Origin: Paraburkholderia phosphatilytica
GTDB lineage: Bacteria > Pseudomonadota > Gammaproteobacteria > Burkholderiales > Burkholderiaceae
Assembly (NCBI RefSeq): GCF_003443895.1
Contig: NZ_QQOA01000024.1
Span: forward strand, 1 to 64,000
Direction of reading: 5' to 3'
DNA: 64,000 nucleotides
This document shows, in pieces, positions 1-9,092 of this stretch. The notes below the pieces were generated by a model, which searched no databases, had not been told where the DNA came from, and worked only from the letters and a program-made list of their open reading frames with translations. The translations under genes were made by a program, and so were the position numbers. Position 1 is the stretch's first letter, and each line of letters opens with the position of its first letter.

Positions 1-14
1 TCCATCTTGGCCAT
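1..14 (-). CDS. 5' tip of a gene leaving the window
   Basis: On the minus strand a GGAGG-like ribosome binding site (complement of 21-27) precedes an ATG at 14, reading M-A-K-M before the window edge. It would be divergent from the LysR-type gene at 294, an arrangement common for LysR regulators and their targets. Too short to identify. Confidence 0.35.
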
Positions 15-293
15 GAACCGTTCCTCCGATCAAGGTACTGACCTTATAACGCGCGAACTGAAGGTCGGTTGTCATGGATTAAGTAAACCTCAATAGGCAG
101 TGACCACCTCCAGATAGCTCGACGGTTGCGCAGTCCTGACGCCGTGTCAAGTCAGAGCGGCCCTGTCCGAGCAGACGGCGGCGTTTGTAGATGGTCACGA
201 TTACGGGTTCCTCACAGGTGACATGCTAGTTCGCGGCGCACTCGGAAAGGGAGAAAGGATTGTGAAAACCAATGATTCTTAGCGCCGAGTAAG

Positions 294-1226
294 ATGACCT
301 TCGACCGACAGCAACTTGAAACATTTGCCGTACTCATCGAGACCAGGCACTTCGCCCGTGCGGCCGATGCGCTGAACGTTACACGTGGCGCCGTGTCGCA
401 GCGGATGATTGCTCTCGAGGAAGCGTTCGGCACCCCGTTACTCGTTCGCGATGGCATGATGCCCACCCCGGCGGGGGAAACGCTGTTGAGTCACATCCAA
501 GCGCTGAAGCTTCTCGAGGCAGACACCCTGCAACGGATCAAGCCAGGGGGTAAGCAGAGGGCAAGAATCGCGATCGCGGTCAATGCGGACTCGCTTGCCA
601 CTTGGTTCGAGCCAGTCGCGTGCGCGATTGCAAGGGAGTACTTTGAGCTTGAATTGATCGTGGATGATCAGGACTACACCCTGTCGGTGCTGACGCGCGG
701 CGAGGCGATGGGTTGCGTGTCGACGGCGAGCATTGCACCGACGGGGTTTGTGGCGGAACCAGTTGGCGCGATGGAGTATGAATGTGTCGCGATCCCTGAG
801 TTTGCGAGGTCACATTTCGCAGAGGGCGTCACGCTGCACCACATGCTTGGGGCGCCTGCAGTACTCTTCAATCGCAAGGATGGACTCCATGATGTCTTCC
901 TGGAGCGCCTGCTCGGGTTTCCCGTAAGCGGTTATGCAACACACTTCTTCCCGTCGCCGATCGCGCTACTTACTGCCATCCGAGCCGGGGTCGGGTATGG
1001 TCTCGTGCCCTTGATGCAGGTTCAGCCATTGATCGACGCGGGTGATTTGATTTCGCTGGCACCGCAGCATAGGATCGCGGTAGATCTCTATTGGCATCAC
1101 TGGAAGGCAGCGCCGCCAAACGCTCGGCAGATCAGTGAACTGATAATGTGTCAGGCCCGTCAGGCACTCCCGCAATTGCCGCCCGGATCAGTCGACAATA
1201 AGAGTGGGGGCAGTGGTCGGAACTGA
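294..1226 (+). CDS. LysR-family regulator, ArgP-like
   Basis: A 310-residue LysR-type transcriptional regulator. Residues 1-60 form the winged HTH (FAVLIETRHFARAADALNVT, then RGAVSQRM), followed by a periplasmic-binding-protein-like effector domain with the usual family length. The N-terminus and the VxYGLVPLMQ segment resemble ArgP/IciA, the family that controls basic amino acid exporters of the LysE/ArgO type. No exporter is seen here, but a divergent gene starts at position 14 and could be the target. The ArgP assignment is from motif similarity; the LysR assignment is firm. Confidence 0.85.
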   Translation: MTFDRQQLETFAVLIETRHFARAADALNVTRGAVSQRMIALEEAFGTPLLVRDGMMPTPAGETLLSHIQALKLLEADTLQRIKPGGKQRARIAIAVNADSLATWFEPVACAIAREYFELELIVDDQDYTLSVLTRGEAMGCVSTASIAPTGFVAEPVGAMEYECVAIPEFARSHFAEGVTLHHMLGAPAVLFNRKDGLHDVFLERLLGFPVSGYATHFFPSPIALLTAIRAGVGYGLVPLMQVQPLIDAGDLISLAPQHRIAVDLYWHHWKAAPPNARQISELIMCQARQALPQLPPGSVDNKSGGSGRN

Positions 1227-1622
1227 TTGACGCGGAAGGTCGGGAAAAGTGATGCCTAAAGTGAGTGAGAACGGTGCCCAGCGCGGTGTCGTACTGTTCA
1301 GCTTTAAACGCTTGAATTCTTATATTCTTATAGGGCTGGTTCTACGCGCGAAACCCGCGGACCATGATCGGCGAGGCAGTGGACGAGACCGTTCTGCTGG
1401 TGTAGGTCGATGTCCGGCAACCCAGTCTCTCGATCGGGACCACGATCCCGGAAGCGGCTAACGTTATGCAATGGCTCGGGGCGACATCGGCCACGAATCT
1501 TTACGGCGGCGGATCAAGTGCGATGATCGTCAACGGTGCGGATGTCGGTCATCCTTCGGACAGTTCGCCGTCGAATCCGACGCAGCGAGCGGTAGCGTCT
1601 TCGCTAGTGCGACGACCGGCAA
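1227..1622. other. Intergenic stretch with no convincing gene
   Basis: About 400 bp between the LysR gene and the IS701-family element. Short open frames exist, but none has a good ribosome binding site or a recognisable product. It may be decayed sequence at a mobile-element landing zone. Confidence 0.4.
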
Positions 1623-2885
1623 CTAGTCTTACTGTGTCACAAATTCCCTTCGTCCCATCGGACTTCGACAGCATGGGCATATGCCGAGACTGGCGACAAG
1701 CCCCACGGTGAGTTGATAGCGAATTGTCGCGAGCGAATCAGGTGTGTGGCGTTGCGCGCGGCGGACTTCCCCTCGCAATGTAATCTTCGGGAACACCAGG
1801 CGTCTGGCGTGCTGCGAAGTTTTTTTTGGCGCTGACCGCAGCGCCAGTAGCGAGACGTTCAGAGAGCAGAAATCCGTAGGCCGCAATGGCCGGGGCCGCA
1901 TGGTGATGAAACCCCCGCCACCCTCGACCTTCATAGTGCCCAAGCCTCAGTTCCTGCTTCAGATCCTGGTAGTCCCGTTCAATGCGCCAACGCATGTGCG
2001 CATACGCGACGAGTTGCGCCAGCGCGGTGTCGGCTGGCAGGTTGGAGGGGTAGTATTTCAGCGGGTCCGCGTCGTCAGCAGGCCATTCGATGAGCAGCCA
2101 CTGCTCGGGACGTAACCGTGCCTTGCCGGTATTGCCGCCCGCGTGGCGCGCACGAACCGCTGCGAAACGCCTGCTGAGCGTCTCGTTCGAACCCTCGCGC
2201 CAACTGAGCGTCGTGAAGGCATCAGCGGACAGTGAATGGGCCAGTTCTCTCACGTTAACTGGTTGCCGGGAGGGCGTACGGCGCGGCACCACAGGCGGGC
2301 GGCCCATGCCGCCATATGGTTTCGGCGGCAATGGTTCGACGCCCGGCGGCCAGACCACCAGCGCCGAGGTGATGCCGACCACGTATGCCAGACCCAGATC
2401 GTCCAGATGTTGCCGGAATGCGTTATCGATGCCGTAGCCTGCATCAGCAAGCACGCAGTGCCGCGGCGCCCCCGGCAGCCAGCAAGGTCTCGATCTGCCG
2501 CAGTGCTATCTGCGGCTTGGTCTCAAACCCGATATGGGCAGGAATGCCGGCTCTCGCGCGTCGTTCGTCATCCTCTGCCCAGTCCTGCGGCACATAGAGT
2601 TGCCACGCCACCGGAATGCTGGCCTGCTCGCAGGCCAGAGAGACACTCACTGCGACCTGGCAATTATCCTTTTTGCCGAGCACGCCGCAGTACTGGCGTG
2701 ACACACCGACCGAATGACGGCCTTTCTTGGGGAAGCCCGTGTCGTCCACGATCCAGAAGCCGCTATCAGAGAAGTCCATTCGCGGCACGACCCACTGACA
2801 GTAAGCGATCGTTTCTACGCGCCTGGCGTGTCCGCTGTCCGGAGATCAAGCTTGCGTCCGCAATCACTCAACTTGCGGACGCAAC

Positions 2886-3374
2886 ATGACCCCAGACGAA
2901 CTTGATTTTCTTCCTCTAAAAGTTACGCACATCGATGAAGGCGGTCGGCGCTGCTTCGATCCTGAGGGTAAGCGACGGCTGATCGAGGCGTGCGAGAACC
3001 CCGGCGCATCGGTGGCTGGCCTGGCGCTCAAGGCTGGCGTGAACGCCAACCAGCTGCGCAAGTGGATCATGCTGGAGCGCAGGCGGCTCACGCATACGGA
3101 CTCGCATAAGTCGACCCGCTCGGGCTCGGTGGAGTTCGTACCCGTAGTGGAGATAGCCGAACCGGATGCTGTGACGGCAGGCACAAGTCTGCCGTCGTCG
3201 CCAGCCATGACGCCGGTGCTCAGGCCGCGTGAAGTCGTGCGAAGTTCGCCGCACCCACCGTCACCGTCGCGTCTGGTGGCGCGACTGCCCAACGGGGTGA
3301 GTCTCGAACTTGAGTGCGGCGCACAGGATCCGGCATTGATCACGGCGATGATTGACGCGCTGAGGAGCCGGTGA
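2886..3374 (+). CDS. tnpA: IS66-family accessory protein TnpA
   Basis: A 162-residue IS66 orf1 product. Residues 20-60 are an HTH of the transposase-8 type (RRLIEACENPGASVAGLALK, then AGVNANQLRKWI), followed by a linker and a conserved C-terminal LPNGVSLELECG block. In this family TnpA is required with TnpB for transposition. It overlaps tnpB at its stop, indicating translational coupling. The start is the first ATG after the inverted repeat. Confidence 0.93.
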   Translation: MTPDELDFLPLKVTHIDEGGRRCFDPEGKRRLIEACENPGASVAGLALKAGVNANQLRKWIMLERRRLTHTDSHKSTRSGSVEFVPVVEIAEPDAVTAGTSLPSSPAMTPVLRPREVVRSSPHPPSPSRLVARLPNGVSLELECGAQDPALITAMIDALRSR

Positions 3375-3727
3375 TGCTGCGCTTGGCCAACGACCTGAGC
3401 GTCTACCTGTATCGCGAACCGGTTGATTTCCGGTGCGGCATCAACACCCTTGCTGTTCTGGTCGAGGAGTCGATGCGGCTGGATCCGCTTGCCGGCGCCG
3501 TCTACGCGTTCCGCAATCGTAAATGTGACAGGATCAAGCTCCTGCTGTACGAGCGCACTGGCTTCTGGCTGTTGCTGCGCCGGCTCGAGGAAGACCGCTT
3601 CGTGTGGCCGCGACGCGATGAGGACGTGATCGAGCTGAGCACGCAGCAGTTGCACTGGCTCCTGGACGGTATCGATATCGACGCGCTTCGCCGGCATCCT
3701 GTCCGTCATTACGAGCACGCCGGCTAG
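3371..3727 (+). CDS. tnpB: IS66-family accessory protein TnpB
   Basis: A 118-residue IS66 orf2 protein with the family hallmark YREPVDFRCGINTLAVLVEE near the N-terminus and a C-terminal QLHWLLDGIDID block. Its exact biochemical role is unknown, but it is needed for IS66 transposition. The start may be GTG at 3371 or ATG at 3374; both overlap the tnpA stop. Confidence 0.93.
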   Translation: MMLRLANDLSVYLYREPVDFRCGINTLAVLVEESMRLDPLAGAVYAFRNRKCDRIKLLLYERTGFWLLLRRLEEDRFVWPRRDEDVIELSTQQLHWLLDGIDIDALRRHPVRHYEHAG

Positions 3728-3817
3728 TCTCCCACGTAGCCCGTTCGCCACGCGATGGGCACTGGTTACAAATTGACGTAAACCTGTCGCGCACCACACT
3801 CCGCTATCCTGGAGCGC

Positions 3818-5455
3818 ATGACGAATGCACCCGATCTCAAGCGCGTGCCCCATGCCGTCCAGGGCTACATACACGATCTCGAAGAGCGCGTGGCCGGCGA
3901 CACGAAGCGCATCGGCGAGCTGAGCCAGCGCATTGAGCAGCTCGAGGAGCAGGTCCGTCTGCTGCAATCCGAGCGTTACGCACCGAAGAGCGAGAGACGC
4001 CAGGACCGGATGTTCGACGAGGCGGAGCAGCTTGCCAGCGAACCTGGCGACGAAGACGATGCGGATGCGGGGGCTGCCTTGCCCGACACCGGTTTGCCAC
4101 CGGTCGACCCGCCTGGGCGAAGCAAGGTCGGGCGCAAGCCGTTGCCGGCATACCTGAAGCGGGAGCGCGTCGAGTACGATCTGCCTGAAGAGCAGCGAGG
4201 CTGCCCGTGCTGCGGCAATCCGATGCATCGCATCGGCGAGGATGTCAGTGAACAGCTGCACGTCGAGGTGAAATGGACGGTTCGCCAGAACGCGCGCGCA
4301 AAGTATGCGTGCCGGCACTGCGAGCGTCACGCCGAACATACGCCGGTCGTGCTCGCGCCGATGCCGGTGCAGCCGATTCCGGGCAGCCATGCAGATGCCT
4401 CGGTGATCGCGACGGTCGCGACCGCGAAATACGTCGACGGCATGCCGTTGTACCGGATGCAGGCGGCACTTGCCCGCTGGCAGATTCCGGTGAGTCGGGG
4501 CACGCTCGCGCAATGGGTGATCCGTCCCAGTGAACTTCATTACAGTCGCCTGTACGACGCGCTGTACAGGACGCTGCTGTCGCAGTGGCTGATTCACGGC
4601 GACGAGACCACGCTTCAGGTACTCAATGAGCCTGGTCGGGCGGCGCAGAGCAAAAGCTATGCATGGGTCTACCGGAGTGCGGAGGATTGTGCCGAACCGG
4701 TCGTGCTGTTCGAGTACCAGCCCGGGCGTGGCCAGACGCATCCGCAGAAGTTCCTGGGTGACTACAGCGGCATGTTGATGAGCGACGGATACAGCGCCTG
4801 GCGAACACTGAAGAAAGCGACGCACTTCGGCTGCATGGCGCATGCGCGCAGGCTGTTCGTCAAGGCCGACAAGGCTGCGCAGAAGAAAGGGGATGACGGA
4901 AAACCGAAAGCGCCGAACGCACGCGTGGCAAAAGCGCTCGAATACTTCCAGGCCCTGTACCGTGTCGAGGCGCTCGCCAAAGGCGACCTGCCTGCCGGTC
5001 AGACCCGCGCCGACTACACATACCGCCTGCGACAACAGCACAGCGCGCCGGTGCTCGACGCGTTCAAGGCATGGCTCGATGAACTGGCGCCGAAGGTGGT
5101 GCCGCAAAGCCTGCTGGGCAAGGCCATCGCCTATACCCGGAACCAGTGGGTGTATCTGGGTCGCTACGTCACCGATGGCCGTGCCCCAATTGATAATAAC
5201 GTCTGCGAACGGGACATCAGGCCGTTTGCGACATCAAGAAAATCGTGGCTGTTCAGCGATACGGTCGACGGCGCGAAAGCCAGCGCCACGATCTACAGTC
5301 TCGTGCTGACGTGCCGGGCCTGCGGGGTCGAACCATACGACTATCTGCTGCACGTACTCAAGGAACTACCACAGCGCGCGCCAGATGCTGACGTGACTGA
5401 TCTGCTGCCGTTCAACTACGCGCGCCAGCAACAGGTCGCAACAGGTAGTGGCTGA
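3818..5455 (+). CDS. tnpC: IS66-family DDE transposase TnpC
   Basis: A 545-residue transposase. In order it shows an N-terminal coiled coil (about 20-55) rich in E/Q/R; a zinc-binding CPCCG motif and a CRHC pair (about 130-170); and the catalytic DDE core with IHGDETTL (first D), SDGYSAW (second D) and NNVCERDIRPFA (E). The C-terminal IS66-C block (YSLVLTCRACGVEPYDYL) is intact. The length is normal for the family and no frameshift is seen, so it is probably functional. Confidence 0.95.
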   Translation: MTNAPDLKRVPHAVQGYIHDLEERVAGDTKRIGELSQRIEQLEEQVRLLQSERYAPKSERRQDRMFDEAEQLASEPGDEDDADAGAALPDTGLPPVDPPGRSKVGRKPLPAYLKRERVEYDLPEEQRGCPCCGNPMHRIGEDVSEQLHVEVKWTVRQNARAKYACRHCERHAEHTPVVLAPMPVQPIPGSHADASVIATVATAKYVDGMPLYRMQAALARWQIPVSRGTLAQWVIRPSELHYSRLYDALYRTLLSQWLIHGDETTLQVLNEPGRAAQSKSYAWVYRSAEDCAEPVVLFEYQPGRGQTHPQKFLGDYSGMLMSDGYSAWRTLKKATHFGCMAHARRLFVKADKAAQKKGDDGKPKAPNARVAKALEYFQALYRVEALAKGDLPAGQTRADYTYRLRQQHSAPVLDAFKAWLDELAPKVVPQSLLGKAIAYTRNQWVYLGRYVTDGRAPIDNNVCERDIRPFATSRKSWLFSDTVDGAKASATIYSLVLTCRACGVEPYDYLLHVLKELPQRAPDADVTDLLPFNYARQQQVATGSG

Positions 5456-6033
5456 CCAGAGCGAAGCGCCTCCCCCAGCATACGATTGCAGGCACCCCTG
5501 CATCTCGCCGACTCAAACGTCTCCGGTGTGACCGGAAAACTCGCCTATCCGTTGCCGACCGTCAACAACCTGGTGTGTTGAATCGATCGCTTACCACTGA
5601 CAGACCCGGCGCAGCAGTTCATCGTCCGACCAGTCGGCCTTGGCAACGAAGTGGTGCAAGGCTTGATGCCGCGCGCTGGCATGGAGCGGATCGACACTGG
5701 CGGCCATTGGCTCCACACTCTTGCCCGTCAATGGCAGCATCAGGCCGGTGTAGTAGGCCTTCAGGCCTGCGTGACGGTCCGCATGCCCCAACCCTCCAGC
5801 CAGATGTTCAATGTACTGCTCAAACCGCGTTTGCGCGCCCATTGATCCTCGCCCGATGCCTGGATATCCTTATTGTATTCGTCGCGCAGCATTTGAGTAA
5901 ATCGCGTCAGTTTTATGACACAGTAAGACTAGGATTCAAGGTGCGCAGCATCAGATCGAGATGAACCAGACTGATGCGGCGGTGCTTCGGAGGAGCACCG
6001 CCAGCGTATCGTGCTGGGTAGTCCAATCATGCG

Positions 6034-7302
6034 TCACGAGTCCCTGATTCGCTCGCTTCCCCGGCAGGCGGTTGAGCGGCGCCAGAGCAATACGGCAATC
6101 AGAAGCAGGGGGAGAAAGGAAACGGCCAACGGATTGGTCTCCGGGATCCTCGTCAAGCCTGTCCACCGCGCGAGGTATATTGCGATCGCCATACCGCTAC
6201 CGATCGCCAGTGTCGCGTTGGCGCACCGGTCGGAAATGCGGCGGTTGAGCAATGCGAATCCCACGAGTGGCCCGACGGCGGTAAGGTAGACCATGTTGAG
6301 ATCGACCATCATGTCGACCAGGCTCTTACCGTGAAGGGCGACGATCGTTCCGAGGGCGATCGGCACGACGCGAGACCAGATGGGCCGAGCCGTTGAACGC
6401 GGGCCGAGAGAGGCCGTGGCGTCGGTCATCGCCCGAAGTATTGAACAGCCGGCGCCCAGTGCGGTTGTGAGCAAAACGACGATGACGAGCGTACTCGCCG
6501 TATTCGCCGAATGTCCTGGGAGAGTGTGTATCAGCACAACCGGAATGACCTGAACGGGGTCGGCGAGGTGCTGCAGATGCCAGACCGGAGAAGCCGCGAT
6601 GACTGCGGACGCTGGCAGCAAGCCGATCAGGAACACGAACCCTGCCGCGAGGAGACAGCCGTTTCGCGCCATCGCGGACGTGCGCGCCGCGAGCACAAAC
6701 TGCTGATAGTCTGCGCCACAGATGACCATGAGCACGACCGACACGACCGTGAACCCTGTATGGTCCAGCGTCGCGCCCTGAAGTCCGTCCAGAAACTGGA
6801 CGGGCGCACGCAGCCACACGTCGAGTCCATTGGTCAGGAACAGCGTGCGCACGAGCACGGCGTTGCACGCGAGCATGCAGATCGCGAATCCTGCGGCAAG
6901 CCACGACAGTCGCAGTGTCGAAAGACAGATCAATAACCCGTCGACGAGCAGGAGCGCGGAAGTCGGACCGATGCCGGCCAGTGTGAGTATCGCTGCTCCC
7001 CCCCGGATCTGTGCAGCGAGTACGCCGGTCATCCAGACAAGGGAGAGCAGGGCCACTGCGCGGCCAACTGAGGTGCCATAGATCTGGTCTAGCCTAGTCC
7101 AGATGGATTGCCGCGTTATCGAGAGCCCACGTGCGCATGCGGCGAGCGCAACCAGGCCCAGCGCGCTGGCGACCGCATAGAGACAGCCGACCATTCCTTC
7201 TCGAAGCGCGAGTTCGCCGGTGCCAAGGAGAAAGCCCGTACCGCAGCTTGTGGAAACGAGCAGGCTGGCGATCTGAACCGGTTTCAGGGTGCGGTCAGAC
7301 AT
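6034..7302 (-). CDS. Multi-pass transporter, possible sodium:solute symporter type
   Basis: A 422-residue inner-membrane protein with roughly 12 hydrophobic segments. The N-terminus (QIASLLVSTSCGTGFLLGTG) has the unwound-helix GTGFL pattern of LeuT-fold transporters such as SSS or APC members. The substrate cannot be read from sequence. The start ATG at 7302 overlaps the end of the desaturase gene by 8 bp, so the two are probably cotranscribed and coupled. The gene lies just outside the IS701-family element and is not damaged by it. Family assignment is tentative; membrane transporter is firm. Confidence 0.7.
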   Translation of the reverse strand: MSDRTLKPVQIASLLVSTSCGTGFLLGTGELALREGMVGCLYAVASALGLVALAACARGLSITRQSIWTRLDQIYGTSVGRAVALLSLVWMTGVLAAQIRGGAAILTLAGIGPTSALLLVDGLLICLSTLRLSWLAAGFAICMLACNAVLVRTLFLTNGLDVWLRAPVQFLDGLQGATLDHTGFTVVSVVLMVICGADYQQFVLAARTSAMARNGCLLAAGFVFLIGLLPASAVIAASPVWHLQHLADPVQVIPVVLIHTLPGHSANTASTLVIVVLLTTALGAGCSILRAMTDATASLGPRSTARPIWSRVVPIALGTIVALHGKSLVDMMVDLNMVYLTAVGPLVGFALLNRRISDRCANATLAIGSGMAIAIYLARWTGLTRIPETNPLAVSFLPLLLIAVLLWRRSTACRGSERIRDS

Positions 7303-8239
7303 GCGCTGCCCCCCACTTCGTTACGCTGGCACGAGCGCCTTTCACGTAAGAATCGCAGATGATCGCGCGTCGACTGAACGCGGGGATCTGTTTCAGGTCG
7401 GCGTGCAATTTGGGCAGGTCGAGGTAGGGAATATGCGGAAACAGGTGATGTGTCAGGTGATAGCCATTGTGATGCGGGTGCAGGAGGATGGAACTGAGTC
7501 CGTGATACGGAATGTCTCGCGTATACGAAAAAATGCCACCCGGTTCGAGCCCGTAGTGATCGGTCATTTCGCGAAACGTCGTGATGGCATGGAACACCGT
7601 CGCGCGCGCGACGATCCATAGCGCAAAAAACAGCAGCGCGAAATGCACTCCGATCGTGATGTCAAGTAGTGCTTCGCACGCGGCCCACCACAGAGCAATG
7701 GCGAGCTTCTGACGCAGGGCAAGACGGGCATTGATGAGATGCCCGAACACCGAGCCAGCCCAGATGGATGGTGTGGTCAGCACGCGCAGGTAGACGCTAA
7801 ACCAGTGGTCACCCGCATGTGTGACGCTGGAGAGATAGTCTGGATCGTGAGCCGGGTCGCCGAGCGAACCGTGATGCCAGGCATGCTGGAGACGGTAGAG
7901 CGTGAGTTCGTTGAAAAGTGGCGGTGCAAGCAGGACGCCGGCGATGCGGTCGTTCACGTCGCGGCTGTTGCTCAGGTTCTGGTGTCCGCCCTCATGCAGG
8001 AGATTACCGAGCGCCCGCTGGCGGTTGCCGATCACGAAGATCGCAGCGATACTTACCCAGACCCCAATCCGGTAGGCAATCCAGACGGTAAGGCATATGA
8101 TTGCCCAGTCCGTGGCGATGTCCGAGAGCGATCGCCACGTTCTGGCGCGCGGGGTTATCCAGTCCATGTCTGTAGAGTCCAGGGCGGTGTGCATGGCTGT
8201 CTGATCGGCAAAAACGGATGATGATGCGGGTGATCTCAT
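7295..8239 (-). CDS. Membrane fatty acid desaturase family protein
   Basis: A 314-residue di-iron membrane desaturase. The three histidine boxes are visible: HEGGH (82-86), HAWHH (119-123) and HNGYHLTHH (257-265), separated by hydrophobic segments in the usual pattern. An AAGGAG ribosome binding site precedes ATG 8239. It is first in a two-gene operon with the transporter at 6034-7302. The family includes fatty-acyl desaturases, hydroxylases and beta-carotene-type enzymes, so the substrate (a lipid, or a fatty-acyl group in a secondary metabolite) is open. Confidence 0.88.
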   Translation of the reverse strand: MRSPASSSVFADQTAMHTALDSTDMDWITPRARTWRSLSDIATDWAIICLTVWIAYRIGVWVSIAAIFVIGNRQRALGNLLHEGGHQNLSNSRDVNDRIAGVLLAPPLFNELTLYRLQHAWHHGSLGDPAHDPDYLSSVTHAGDHWFSVYLRVLTTPSIWAGSVFGHLINARLALRQKLAIALWWAACEALLDITIGVHFALLFFALWIVARATVFHAITTFREMTDHYGLEPGGIFSYTRDIPYHGLSSILLHPHHNGYHLTHHLFPHIPYLDLPKLHADLKQIPAFSRRAIICDSYVKGARASVTKWGAAHV

Positions 8240-8356
8240 CGCAGGCTCCTTGTGATGACGTGAAGTCCCCGGCGGTCCCCGATCCTTGATTGCGTATCTG
8301 TTCAGTAAAAGCTTTGACCTGATCTTAGGCGGTTGATCCTGTCCGGGCCGCGGCAG

Positions 8357-8389
8357 TTAAAAATGCTGCCCGGTGTGCAGCATTTTTAA
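8357..8389. promoter_or_regulatory. Perfect 13-bp inverted repeat between divergent genes
   Basis: Arms ttaaaaatgctgc and gcagcatttttaa are exact complements around a 7-nt spacer. The A-tract/stem/T-tract form resembles a bidirectional intrinsic terminator. It lies between divergently transcribed genes (desaturase from 8239, ACT protein from 8452), where an operator or a leader attenuator for the downstream gene is also possible. Confidence 0.6.
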
Positions 8390-8451
8390 ACTCATGACGC
8401 GTGTGCCGCGCAAGGCGTGGCATAACGTCACCATCAGGGGAGGGTGGAAAG

Positions 8452-8850
8452 TTGAGTGAAAAGGACCTTGCAAAGCTGTGTGCGACGCTCAGTCCTGTCG
8501 TGGCGGAGGCCACCTATGTCTATTGTTCGTTTCCGGACTTCACCTTGCCGGCCGGGCTATTGGCCTTCTGCCTCGTGCGCGAGAGCGAGGGTCTGACGGC
8601 GATCATCGAGCGTGATGAAGCGCTGCGGCGCGGACTTGCCTATACCTACGACGCCCGTCTCATCACCCTGTCGGTCCATTCGAGTCTCGAGGCGGTCGGG
8701 TTTATCGCGGTGATCAGCCGCAGGCTCGCCGGGGCTGGCATCTCGTGCAATGTGGTCGCGGGCTACTACCACGATCACATCCTCGTGCCGGTCGATCGGG
8801 TCGAAGAAGCGATGACGCTCCTGCTCGACATCGCCGCGTCGCCCGGCTGA
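8452..8850 (+). CDS. ACT-domain protein
   Basis: A 132-residue protein of the small stand-alone ACT/CASTOR-like type. It begins SEKDLAKLCATLSP and has a C-terminal ACT-like fold (ITLSVHSSLEAVGFIAVISR, then RLAGAGISCNVVAGYYHDHI). Such proteins usually sense amino acids, but the ligand is unknown. The TTG at 8452 is preferred because it follows a purine-rich AGGGGAGGG site; the upstream GTG at 8401 lacks one. It is divergent from the desaturase. Confidence 0.78.
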   Translation: MSEKDLAKLCATLSPVVAEATYVYCSFPDFTLPAGLLAFCLVRESEGLTAIIERDEALRRGLAYTYDARLITLSVHSSLEAVGFIAVISRRLAGAGISCNVVAGYYHDHILVPVDRVEEAMTLLLDIAASPG

Positions 8851-9092
8851 CGCATATCTGCCCCGATGTGCGGGCGCGAAGGTCAGGCCTGCCAATTTTT
8901 CTGCATGACGGGCAATTTTTGTTACCCGGGCGGGCTCTGGCTTGCTGTGCGGTGACGCAATCAATAGATTAATGAGACGACAGGGGACCCGGAGTGGCCC
9001 CTGCGAAGGAGGAATATCTGCCTGGTCATGCCGTGATTGGAATATCGACGTCGATGTCGAACGGTCCCGTGCTGTACTGGAAAGGAGGGAGC

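Larger units (their letters stand above)
2801..5594 (+). mobile_element. IS66-family insertion sequence with 8-bp duplication
   Basis: A complete 2794-bp element. The left end is gtaagcgatcgttt and the right end, read on the complement, is gtaagcgatcgatt; the GTAAGCG terminus is typical of IS66. It is flanked by an exact 8-bp duplication, cactgaca, at 2793-2800 and 5595-5602. It carries the canonical tnpA-tnpB-tnpC trio, all intact, so it could still be mobile. It sits inside the IS701-family transposase gene. Confidence 0.96.
1738..5842 (-). pseudogene. IS701-family transposase split by IS66 and frameshifted
   Basis: The N-terminal 80 residues (MGAQTRFEQYIEHLAGGLGH..., from ATG at 5842) run into the IS66 insertion at 5595-5602. 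The frame resumes at 2800-2792: joining across one target duplication reads ...RRVCQW-VVPRMDFSDSGFW with no gap. The rest shows the DDE-transposase VDDTGFPKKG and LADAGYG blocks. A second lesion lies at the C5 run 2469-2473, where one extra base shifts the frame; removing it restores AAGAPRHCVLADAGYG. The gene is therefore inactive twice over, although the G/C homopolymer error could be a sequencing artefact. It stops at 1738. Confidence 0.92.
1627..5928 (-). mobile_element. IS701-family element interrupted by IS66
   Basis: The ends are near-identical inverted repeats: tcttactgtgtcacaaa at 1627 and, on the complement at 5928, tcttactgtgtcataaa. Both are flanked by CTAG (1623-1626 and 5929-5932), a 4-bp duplication of the YTAR type expected for the IS701 family. 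Removing the internal IS66 element plus one 8-bp duplication (2802 bp) leaves exactly 1500 bp, a normal length for this family. The element contains one transposase gene on the minus strand, now broken. Confidence 0.93.

Noticed and set aside
1249..1711. Two short + strand frames after the LysR gene
   Set aside because: No ribosome site, no recognised domain, and the second runs into the IS701 terminal repeat.
2465..2480. Programmed frameshift in the IS701-family transposase
   Set aside because: This family encodes a single-frame transposase; the extra base in a C5 run is better explained as mutation or sequencing error.
2864..5107. Open frame of 747 codons on the - strand
   Set aside because: Lies across tnpA, tnpB and tnpC of the IS66 element on the opposite strand.
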